NCBI GenBank assembly: GCA_011055475.1
Contig: DSDH01000287.1
Span: forward strand, 1 to 8,248
Source of the DNA: Phycisphaerales bacterium
Lineage (GTDB): Bacteria > Planctomycetota > Phycisphaerae > Sedimentisphaerales > Anaerohalosphaeraceae
Length of the DNA stretch: 8,248 nt
Direction: 5' to 3'
Of this stretch, positions 1 to 5,978 are shown in pieces. The notes beneath the pieces were generated by a model. That model made no database searches, had not been told where the DNA came from, and saw nothing but the letters and a program-made list of their open reading frames with translations. The number at the start of each line of letters is the position of its first letter. The first letter of the stretch is position 1. Both the position numbers and the translations under genes were made by a program.

Positions 1-878
1 ATGTGCGAGAACTTATCGAGATGCCTCAGGGTGATCGACTTCGTCTCCATGCCACCCATGGAGAGACCAGCCATGGCGCGATGAGGCTGGTCTGCCAGCG
101 TGCGGAAATGGGCATCGACGTAGGGGATCAACTCGTCGATGAGAACCGTTTGAAAGGGGCCGATATCGAAACTCCTGAGGCCGCCGAACCGGATTTCATT
201 CGTCATGCCGTAGGTCATCACGATGATAAAGGACCTGGTCTTGCCCTCGGCGATCAGATTGTCCATAATCAGGTTGGCGCGGCCCTGGTTGGTCCAGGCC
301 GTCTCATCCTCGCCCCAGCCATGTTGCAGATACAGCACGGGATAGCGCCGGGTCGGGTCCTGATCATAGTCAGGCGGGGTGTAGACAAAGGCCCGGCGTG
401 AGGTCTTCGTGCTCTCGGAGGGGAAGAGAATCTGCTGCACTCGGCCATGGGGGACGTCTTTGAGGGCGTAGAAGTCCTGGTCATGAGCGGGAATCTCGAT
501 GCCGCTTTCCCATCGCGTGGAGCCGTAGAAGTTCAAGGTGCCGGGATCGTTAAATGTGCCGCCATCGACCGTGAGATGGTAGTAGTGAAAGCCTTCATCC
601 AGCGGCCGGGCCGTGGTGCCGACCCAGGCGCCGTCCTCTGCCTTGGTGAGGGGCGTGCCCCCGCGTCCGCCCAGGCTCACGCTGACGCTTTGGGCCTGCG
701 GCGCCACGATGCGAAAACGGGCATAACCCTGAGAGTTGACCTGCGGGTACGGCTGGCCGGGCTGATTCAGGGTCGAGGGTTTGAAGTCTTCTGCCACCGC
801 AGACGCCTCGGTCTGAGCCAAACAGAGACTGCCCGTCATCAGGGTGAACAGCAGAACCATGCAGAACCTGTAGTACAT
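1..878 (-). CDS. Secreted CE1-type carbohydrate esterase (acetylxylan/feruloyl esterase-like), C-terminus beyond window
   Basis: Read on the minus strand from ATG at 878, the frame stays open to the window edge (292 codons). It predicts an alpha/beta-hydrolase of the esterase D/CE1 group, which removes acetyl or feruloyl groups from xylan outside the cytoplasm. A signal peptide spans about residues 1-21 (MYYRFCMVLLFTLMTGSLCL then A|QTEA). Residues ~35-125 form a beta-sandwich like the N-terminal E-set/CBM48-like domain common in these enzymes. The hydrolase domain starts near 145 and shows the oxyanion-side motif YLQHGWGEDETAW (H186-G187) and the nucleophile elbow GLSMGG with Ser273. The catalytic Asp and His should lie past the edge. 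The start is fixed by AGGAGGA six bases upstream. The gene diverges from the sigma-factor operon, and its xylan role is inferred from that context. Acetyl versus feruloyl specificity cannot be told. Family confidence is high. Confidence 0.9.
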   Translation of the reverse strand, partial: MYYRFCMVLLFTLMTGSLCLAQTEASAVAEDFKPSTLNQPGQPYPQVNSQGYARFRIVAPQAQSVSVSLGGRGGTPLTKAEDGAWVGTTARPLDEGFHYYHLTVDGGTFNDPGTLNFYGSTRWESGIEIPAHDQDFYALKDVPHGRVQQILFPSESTKTSRRAFVYTPPDYDQDPTRRYPVLYLQHGWGEDETAWTNQGRANLIMDNLIAEGKTRSFIIVMTYGMTNEIRFGGLRSFDIGPFQTVLIDELIPYVDAHFRTLADQPHRAMAGLSMGGMETKSITLRHLDKFSH

Positions 879-884
879 GTGATA

Positions 885-891
885 TCCTCCT
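885..891 (-). promoter_or_regulatory. Ribosome binding site of the esterase gene
   Basis: The minus strand reads AGGAGGA, followed by a 6-base spacer and ATG at 878. This near-perfect Shine-Dalgarno sequence selects the ATG at 878 over the in-frame internal ATG at 860 (Met7), and keeps the whole signal peptide. Confidence 0.8.
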
Positions 892-1167
892 AAATCGTGT
901 CGTTCGTTGTGACGACGCCCTGACTTGATTCCTTGGCCCATTGGCCCCAAACAAAGGTCACGCCGATTCCATGCGTCTGGCCGACTCCCGTGCTGTTGGC
1001 TGGAAGGGGCCATATTGAGGCAAGGCCCTTCTGGCGTTCCGTCGCATCGGCTTGGACCTCGCAGAAACGCTGTCCCATCAATAGAACACCGCTGCCATGC
1101 GTCGAATGTGAGATGAAAAACGGAATACCTACAAGGTTTTTCACCCCCGTCCGGAGAATCACCAAGG

Positions 1168-1173
1168 TATAAT
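1168..1173 (+). promoter_or_regulatory. Candidate -10 box (TATAAT) for the sigma-FecR-hydrolase operon
   Basis: A perfect TATAAT lies about 200 bases upstream of the sigma-factor start codon, facing the operon. At 16-18 bp spacing the upstream bases are C-rich and show no TTGACA-like -35 box and no extended TGn. It could be an activator-dependent housekeeping promoter or chance. If real, transcription would start near 1180 and give a leader of about 195 nt. Confidence 0.35.
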
Positions 1174-1183
1174 CGACGCGGTA

Positions 1184-1201
1184 TTTCTGCTGGCGCAGAA
1201 A
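1184..1201. repeat. 18-bp perfect inverted repeat, operator or leader hairpin candidate
   Basis: TTTCTGC at 1184-1190 and GCAGAAA at 1195-1201 are exact reverse complements separated by TGGC. The element begins 10 bp after the TATAAT box and so sits at the predicted transcription start. No T-run follows, which argues against an intrinsic terminator. The size and position fit a dimeric repressor operator or a hairpin at the very 5' end of the message. Confidence 0.4.
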
Positions 1202-1287
1202 CGTTCATCCGCTGCCGGCAGTCGCGGGCCGGTCCTGATCGGCGCGTGTCGGCCCGGCGGGCGGATCACCGGGGCCAGAATCGCACT

Positions 1288-1316
1288 CGTCTCGTTTTTC
1301 CGGCGTTTTTCGTCTC
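1288..1316. repeat. Paired direct repeats CGTTTTTC and CGTCTC
   Basis: CGTTTTTC occurs at 1293-1300 and again at 1304-1311, start to start 11 bp, about one helical turn. CGTCTC flanks the pair at 1288-1293 and 1311-1316, start to start 23 bp. The block lies about 60-90 bases upstream of the sigma-factor start codon. Same-face spacing fits a tandem protein binding site, and CGTC is also a common core of ECF-type -10 elements. No GGAAC-like -35 box is visible at the usual distance, so the role is unknown. Confidence 0.3.
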
Positions 1317-1376
1317 TCACTCATGGGATTGTGTCGGTGAATAGTGGGATGGTAACCAGAATCACGTGGATTTGAT

Positions 1377-1910
1377 ATGGATCAGGACAAGCGTACCTTA
1401 GACTTCCTGAGGCTCTTCGTACGGCATCAGCAGGAGCTTTACGCCTATATTCTGACCCTGGTGCCTCACGTGCACGATGCGGACGATCTGTTCCAGGATG
1501 GCATGAAGGTGATGTGGCAGAAGTTCGATCAATTCCAGGCAGGTACGAATTTTGCGGCCTGGGGCACCCAGATCCTGAAGTATCTGATTCTCGACTACCG
1601 CCGACGCCTGGCCCGCAGCAAGCACGTCCTGATGGAGGAGTCCTTGTTTGAGGCATTACTGGACCACGTGCCCGCTATTCAAGGCGAGCTGTCTTCGCGG
1701 ATCGAGGCGCTGCGCGAGTGCCAGAGGCGCCTGAACGAGCGGTCCCGGCGGATTCTCAAGATGCGCTACGAGCGGAATATTCCGGTGGAGAAGATCGCTT
1801 CGTACCTGAAGGTCTCCCGTCGCCACGTGTATCACATTCTCGGTCAGATTAACGGCGTCCTGCTGAGGTGCATGCGACGAACCTTGGCGCAAGGAGGGCA
1901 TGCGATATGA
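1377..1910 (+). CDS. ECF RNA polymerase sigma factor (Rhodopirellula/Verrucomicrobium-type)
   Basis: The 177-residue protein has the normal size and two-domain form of an ECF sigma factor, which directs RNA polymerase to a small set of promoters. Sigma region 2 covers about residues 14-80, with the core-binding segment DADDLFQDGMKVMWQKF (34-50) and the promoter-melting/-10 segment around NFAAWGTQILKYLILDYRRR (58-77). Region 4 covers about 110-170, with a helix-turn-helix at PVEKIASYLKVSRRHVYHIL (136-155) for -35 recognition. An in-frame TAA at 1353-1355 bounds the start. ATG 1377 is the first standard start after it, with only a weak GTGGA upstream, so initiation may be inefficient. It overlaps the FecR gene by ATGA, making the FecR protein its likely partner. 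Targets probably include this operon and perhaps the divergent esterase, but that is inference. Confidence 0.92.
   Translation: MDQDKRTLDFLRLFVRHQQELYAYILTLVPHVHDADDLFQDGMKVMWQKFDQFQAGTNFAAWGTQILKYLILDYRRRLARSKHVLMEESLFEALLDHVPAIQGELSSRIEALRECQRRLNERSRRILKMRYERNIPVEKIASYLKVSRRHVYHILGQINGVLLRCMRRTLAQGGHAI
1891..1910 (+). promoter_or_regulatory. Shine-Dalgarno and ATGA overlap that set the FecR start
   Basis: AAGGAGGG at 1891-1898 is followed by 8 bases and ATG at 1907. That ATG overlaps the sigma-factor stop TGA (1908-1910) as ATGA. This excludes the longer in-frame start at 1868 and implies translational coupling of sigma factor and FecR protein. Confidence 0.85.
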
Positions 1911-3622
1911 GCAGGCCCGCCTTCGCATCCATGGATGAGCTGTTGCAGCGTTTGCTGGACGGTGCGATTCAGCCGGACGAGATGAAGCGCCTCGAGAAAG
2001 CGATGCGTGAGGATGTCCGGGTGCGGGACTACTACGTGGACAGCATGCTGGCGGCCGCCGTGATCCGTCGGTCCAGCCAAGTGACGGGGGAATTGGGGGA
2101 GTCGGATCTGATTCAAGCCCTGTCAGGCAGCGGAAGGCGACGTGGTTCCGAGCGCACTATGCGACGCCTTTATTGGATGGCGGCAGCGCTGATCTTCGGA
2201 CTGCTCACCCTCACGTTGGTAAGCACGGTTCGGCAGGTTGCCCGCGGGCCGGCCGTCGGTACGCTTGCGGGGGCGTATGAGGCCCAATGGCACAGCGGAC
2301 GTTCACGTCTCGGTGAAGCGCTGTATGCACGTCCCTACGACCTTCGAGAGGGCGCAGCGAGGATGGAACTGGGGTCGGGGACAAGCCTTGTGCTCGAAGC
2401 GCCTTGTCAGGTCGAGCTGAGCCGTGTGGATGAAGTGATCCTGAAGAGCGGCAGGCTTGTGGTGGCGGCTCCCTCCGGGGCAAACGGGTTTCGGGTGCGA
2501 ACGCGCACCGCCCTGATCACGGACCTGGGGACGGAATTCGGAGTCGTCGTGCATTCGGACGGAAGCACCGAGGCCCATGTTCTAAGCGGCCGTATCATGA
2601 TAGCTCTCGATCCGGATCAATCGAACCGCCCGACGTCCATGGTCGTGATTGAGGGCCAGGCCGGCCGGGTCGATGCGAGTGGGCAGACCCTCCAAGGCGG
2701 CTTGGCCGCCCGGCCGGATCTCTTCTTGCTGGAATTGCCGCCGTCCGGCGAATCCGCCGGGCCATCGGAACGGTTGAACCTGGCGGATGTCGTGGGCCAA
2801 GGCAACGGCCGCGGGACCGGCATTCTGAATCGGGGCATCGACCCGGCGACGGGCCAGGCATTCGAGAATCCCGTCACCCGGATCCGGCGGGCTCGACAGA
2901 ACCAGTTCCAGCCGACACCGCAATGGCCCGGCGTTGATGGCGTATTCGTTCCTAATGGGGCCGCGGGTCCGGTCGTAATCAGTTCCACCGGCCTGACGTT
3001 CGCCGAGTGTCCCGATACCTTGGGAAGCTACTATGGCGGCCCGGCCAACAGCGGCGAGATCTATGACATTCCAGGCAAACAGGTCTATGTGGCCCGGCTC
3101 AATGGCATCCGTTACGGGACCTCGAGACATCCGGCCCTGAGCCTCCATCCCAACGCCGGAATCACCTTCGATCTGGACCAGATTCGCCAGGACCATCCGA
3201 ATGTCCAGATCGAGCGGTTTACCGCTGTGTGCGGCATACCCAAAGATCTGCCTCAGGCGCCGTTCAGCGCCGCCGAGGTTTGGGTTCTCCTGGATGGCGT
3301 CGTGTATCTTCACCTCCGGTATCCCGTGGAACGTTACGTGATTGAAGGTATTGAAATACCGATTCCCTCGCGGGCGAGGTTTCTCACGTTGGTGGCCACG
3401 TGCACTGGGCGAGCGGACTACTCCTGGATCTTCTTCGGCGATCCCTTTCTGGGGCCGGCCGGGACCGTGCAGACCGGTTCGCTGGCGGGGCAGCGTCGCG
3501 TGTTCACCGATCCGCGTGGTTTCCGCGGGGCTGTTCTGAGTCGCGGCGGGTTCAGCGGGGCCGAGATTCTGGGCGGGGCCTTCCGGGCACATAGATGTTC
3601 ACTTTTTGGGAGTACAAGATGA
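1907..3622 (+). CDS. Single-pass FecR-domain protein with C-terminal NPCBM-like domain, putative sigma regulator/sensor
   Basis: This 571-residue protein is probably the membrane regulator of the sigma factor encoded just upstream. The cytoplasmic N-terminus (1-87) carries the short helical segment typical of planctomycete FecR proteins (LLDGAIQPDEMKRLEKAM, 17-34). It has no HxxxCxxC zinc anti-sigma motif. One membrane segment spans about 88-107 (LYWMAAALIFGLLTLTLVST), preceded by arginines, which predicts an outside C-terminus. The FecR domain covers about 142-255, with the hallmark ITDLGTEFGVVV (204-215). A linker follows, then an NPCBM/NEW2-like beta domain at about 385-512, with GTSRHPALSLHPNAGITFDL (404-423) and YSWIFFGDPFL (505-515). 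About 55 Gly/Arg-rich residues after that match nothing I know. The NPCBM-like part may bind carbohydrate and report polysaccharide to the sigma factor; this is inference. Whether it inhibits or activates sigma is unknown. It ends in an ATGA overlap with the GH95 gene. Confidence 0.88.
   Translation: MSRPAFASMDELLQRLLDGAIQPDEMKRLEKAMREDVRVRDYYVDSMLAAAVIRRSSQVTGELGESDLIQALSGSGRRRGSERTMRRLYWMAAALIFGLLTLTLVSTVRQVARGPAVGTLAGAYEAQWHSGRSRLGEALYARPYDLREGAARMELGSGTSLVLEAPCQVELSRVDEVILKSGRLVVAAPSGANGFRVRTRTALITDLGTEFGVVVHSDGSTEAHVLSGRIMIALDPDQSNRPTSMVVIEGQAGRVDASGQTLQGGLAARPDLFLLELPPSGESAGPSERLNLADVVGQGNGRGTGILNRGIDPATGQAFENPVTRIRRARQNQFQPTPQWPGVDGVFVPNGAAGPVVISSTGLTFAECPDTLGSYYGGPANSGEIYDIPGKQVYVARLNGIRYGTSRHPALSLHPNAGITFDLDQIRQDHPNVQIERFTAVCGIPKDLPQAPFSAAEVWVLLDGVVYLHLRYPVERYVIEGIEIPIPSRARFLTLVATCTGRADYSWIFFGDPFLGPAGTVQTGSLAGQRRVFTDPRGFRGAVLSRGGFSGAEILGGAFRAHRCSLFGSTR
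3608..3622 (+). promoter_or_regulatory. Ribosome binding site and ATGA overlap that set the GH95 start
   Basis: GGGAG at 3608-3612 precedes ATG 3619 by 6 bases, and that ATG overlaps the FecR stop codon TGA (3620-3622). The alternative in-frame ATG at 3595 lacks a good ribosome site and would add eight residues ahead of the signal peptide. The second ATGA junction in a row supports one co-translated unit. Confidence 0.75.
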
Positions 3623-5928
3623 CGGGCACACGTTCAATACGTCTCGCGTCGATTCTGATCCTGGCCGGCGGCGTGGCTGTGGCGCAGCCGCCTGTGGAGC
3701 CGCTGAGTCTGTGGTACCGCCAGCCGGCCGAGCGGTGGGTAGAGGCACTGGCGGTGGGCAACGGCCGGCTTGGAGCGATGGTCTTCGGTGGCGTGGCGGA
3801 GGAGCGGATCCAACTGAATGAAGACACGCTCTGGGCCGGCGGACCGTACGACCCGGCGAGCCCGGATGCGCTGGAGGCCCTGCCGAAGGTGCGGGAGCTG
3901 ATCTTCGCCGGTCGATACCGGGAGGCACACAATCTCATTGGCCGGAGGATGATGGCCAAGCCCCTGACCCAAATGCCGTATCAGTGCGTGGGAGACCTGC
4001 TGTTGCAGTTTCCCAACGCCGAGGGGGTGACGGAGTACCGGCGAGACCTCAACCTGGATACGGCCGTGGCGGCCGTCGCCTATACGATCGACGGCGTGCA
4101 CTACACGCGAGAGGTCTTCTCCAGTCCCGTGGACCAGGTCATCGTGATTCGCCTGAAGGCCGACAAGCCGGGGAAAATCGCGTTTACAGCCCGCATGCGA
4201 ACACCGCAGAAGGCCCAGGTGCGCGTGGAGCCCCCCGGTACACTGGTCATGGAGGGTGTCAATGGGGGCGCTGCCGGCGTGGCCGGCGCCCTCAGGTACC
4301 AGGCCCGGGTCGCCGTCTCGGCTTCGGGCGGACGGGTCGTTGCGGGCGAGGGGCAAATCGCCGTCACCGGTGCGGATTCGGCGCTGCTGCTCATTGCGGC
4401 GGCAACCAGTTACAGGAGCTATAGCGACGTGACCGGCAACCCGGAGGCGCTGACCAAAAGCGCCATCGACAAGGCGGCGGCGAAGTCCTTCGACGCGATG
4501 CTCACGGACCACGTGGCGGCTCACCAAGAGCTGTTTCGACGAGTCACGCTTGACCTTGGGACGACCCCTGCCGCCCAGCGTCCGACGGATGAACGGATCC
4601 GTGATTCCAACAAGGCAAGCGATCCGCAACTGGCGGCCCTCTACTTTCAGTTCGGCCGATATCTGCTGATCAGCAGTTCGCGACCGGGCTGTCAGCCCGC
4701 GAATCTCCAGGGGCTCTGGAACGACAGCATGAATCCCCCCTGGCAGAGCAAGTACACGATCAACATCAACACGGAGATGAACTACTGGCCGGCCGAGCCG
4801 ACGAACCTGGCCGAATGCGTCGAGCCGCTGGTGGCGATGGTGATGGATCTGACCCAGACCGGCGCGCGCACAGCCAAGGTCTGCTACGGGGCCGATGGGT
4901 GGGTCACGCATCACAACACCGATCTGTGGCGGGCCTCCGCTCCGATCGACGGTCCCCAGTGGGGCATGTGGCCGACAGGGGGGGCTTGGTTGTGTCTTCA
5001 CCTCTGGGACCACTACGATTACTCCCGTGATAAGGGGTACCTCGCCAGGGTGTATCCGGCGATGAAGGGAGCAGCTCAGTTCTTCCTCGACACGCTGGTC
5101 GAAGAGCCTGACCATAAGTGGCTGGTGACGTGCCCATCGCTTTCGCCGGAGAACGGCCATCCCTTCGGCACGAGCATTTGCGCCGGGCCCACGATGGACA
5201 TGCAGATCCTGCGGGACCTGTTCACCCACTGCATCCGCGCGGCGGAGATTCTGGGCGTCGATGAGGATTTCCGAGAGAAGGCGGCGGCGGCACGCGAGCG
5301 TCTGGCCCCGAACCAGATCGGCGCCGCCGGACACCTCCAGGAATGGCTGGAGGATTGGGACATGCGGGCGCCGGAGCGGCATCACCGCCACGTCTCACAC
5401 CTGTACGGCCTGCATCCCAGCGATCAGATTCACGTGCGGACCACACCCGACCTGGCGGCTGCGGCGCGCAAAAGCCTGGAGATCCGGGGCGATGAGGCCA
5501 CCGGCTGGGGCATCGGCTGGCGTCTGAACCTGTGGGCGCGCCTGCATGACGGCGAACATGCCTATAAAATCCTCACGATGCTGTTGCGGCCCGAGCGGAC
5601 CTATCCGAATATGTTCGATGCCCATCCCCCGTTTCAGATCGATGGGAACTTCGGTGGCACCTCCGGCATCGCGGAGATGCTCCTGCAAAGTTGTGCGGGT
5701 GAGATTGAACTGCTGCCCGCCTTGCCCAAGGCCTGGCCGAACGGCTTGGTGACGGGCCTTCGCGCCCGCGGCGGGTTCGAGCTGGATGTCCGGTGGGAAG
5801 AGGGAAAGCTCGTCCATGCGACCGTGCGTTCGCGGGCGGGCGGATCCTGCCGGCTTCGCTATGGCGACATCACGCGCGATCTGGACCTGGCCAAGGGCCA
5901 GAGTGCTCAATGGAACGGAATTCGGTGA
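3619..5928 (+). CDS. Secreted GH95 glycoside hydrolase (alpha-L-fucosidase / alpha-L-galactosidase family)
   Basis: The 769-residue protein is full length for GH95, an inverting family that removes terminal alpha-L-fucose or, in some members, alpha-L-galactose from plant or host glycans. A signal peptide spans residues 1-22 (cleavage after AVA, before QPP). The N-terminal beta domain opens with LWYRQPAERWVEALAVGNGR (31-50) and LNEDTLWAGGP (66-76). The (alpha/alpha)6 barrel follows. It carries NINTEMNYWPAE with Asn382 and Asn384 (matching the two catalytic Asn of Bifidobacterium AfcA), the general acid Glu511 in SPENG, and Asp675 in PPFQIDGNFGG. A C-terminal beta domain closes the protein. Residue 380, two before Asn382, is Thr; I recall His there in true fucosidases and Thr in a Bacteroides xylan-linked L-galactosidase. 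Context with GH10 and GH62 therefore favours trimming of complex xylan side chains. Family is secure, substrate is not. Confidence 0.93.
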   Translation: MTGTRSIRLASILILAGGVAVAQPPVEPLSLWYRQPAERWVEALAVGNGRLGAMVFGGVAEERIQLNEDTLWAGGPYDPASPDALEALPKVRELIFAGRYREAHNLIGRRMMAKPLTQMPYQCVGDLLLQFPNAEGVTEYRRDLNLDTAVAAVAYTIDGVHYTREVFSSPVDQVIVIRLKADKPGKIAFTARMRTPQKAQVRVEPPGTLVMEGVNGGAAGVAGALRYQARVAVSASGGRVVAGEGQIAVTGADSALLLIAAATSYRSYSDVTGNPEALTKSAIDKAAAKSFDAMLTDHVAAHQELFRRVTLDLGTTPAAQRPTDERIRDSNKASDPQLAALYFQFGRYLLISSSRPGCQPANLQGLWNDSMNPPWQSKYTININTEMNYWPAEPTNLAECVEPLVAMVMDLTQTGARTAKVCYGADGWVTHHNTDLWRASAPIDGPQWGMWPTGGAWLCLHLWDHYDYSRDKGYLARVYPAMKGAAQFFLDTLVEEPDHKWLVTCPSLSPENGHPFGTSICAGPTMDMQILRDLFTHCIRAAEILGVDEDFREKAAAARERLAPNQIGAAGHLQEWLEDWDMRAPERHHRHVSHLYGLHPSDQIHVRTTPDLAAAARKSLEIRGDEATGWGIGWRLNLWARLHDGEHAYKILTMLLRPERTYPNMFDAHPPFQIDGNFGGTSGIAEMLLQSCAGEIELLPALPKAWPNGLVTGLRARGGFELDVRWEEGKLVHATVRSRAGGSCRLRYGDITRDLDLAKGQSAQWNGIR

Positions 5929-5978
5929 CGAAAGCTCGCCGGCATGTTTGAGGCTATTCTCCGGGAAAGGTGTGTACG
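5929..5978 (+). other. Short GH95/GH10 intergenic gap with ribosome binding site
   Basis: The 50-bp gap has no hairpin followed by a T-run, so the downstream gene is probably co-transcribed. GGGAAAGG at 5963-5970 lies 8 bases before ATG 5979 and is the likely ribosome site. An in-frame GTG at 5970 overlaps that site and is disfavoured. Confidence 0.6.

Larger units (their letters stand above)
879..1376. other. Divergent intergenic control region, no convincing gene
   Basis: About 500 bp separate the start of the minus-strand esterase from the start of the plus-strand sigma factor, so promoters for both directions should lie here. The part from about 890 to 1175 is open in several overlapping frames on both strands, including a 91-codon minus-strand frame starting at TTG 1165 and ending in TAG at 890-892. 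None has a good start signal or a domain I recognise. The part from 1160 to 1320 holds the candidate promoter, an inverted repeat and direct repeats listed separately. No tRNA or rRNA is recognisable. I could not find a convincing minus-strand promoter for the esterase. Confidence 0.6.

Noticed and set aside
3..893. Plus-strand frames of 132 and 148 codons opposite the esterase
   Set aside because: The minus strand encodes a continuous CE1 esterase with signal peptide, oxyanion motif and GLSMGG, so the plus-strand frames are shadows.
925..1172. Plus-strand frames of 63 and 79 codons in the intergenic region
   Set aside because: They overlap each other and the minus-strand frame, lack ribosome sites, and end before the operon with no recognisable product.
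1225..1256. CGGGCCG / CGGCCCG inverted repeat as a hairpin or terminator
   Set aside because: The 7-bp GC arms are 18 bases apart with no T-run, and such pairs are frequent by chance in GC-rich DNA.
1868..1906. Upstream in-frame ATG at 1868 for the FecR gene
   Set aside because: The strong AAGGAGGG lies downstream of it and serves ATG 1907, which also forms the ATGA overlap.
2582..3592. 336-codon open frame on the minus strand across the FecR-NPCBM gene
   Set aside because: It is opposite a well-supported gene, shows no domain I recognise and has no start signal, so it is an antisense shadow.
3634..5391. 585-codon open frame on the minus strand across the GH95 gene
   Set aside because: It lies wholly opposite a GH95 gene with intact catalytic motifs. 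It has no recognisable domain or ribosome site, and long antisense frames are expected in GC-rich coding DNA.
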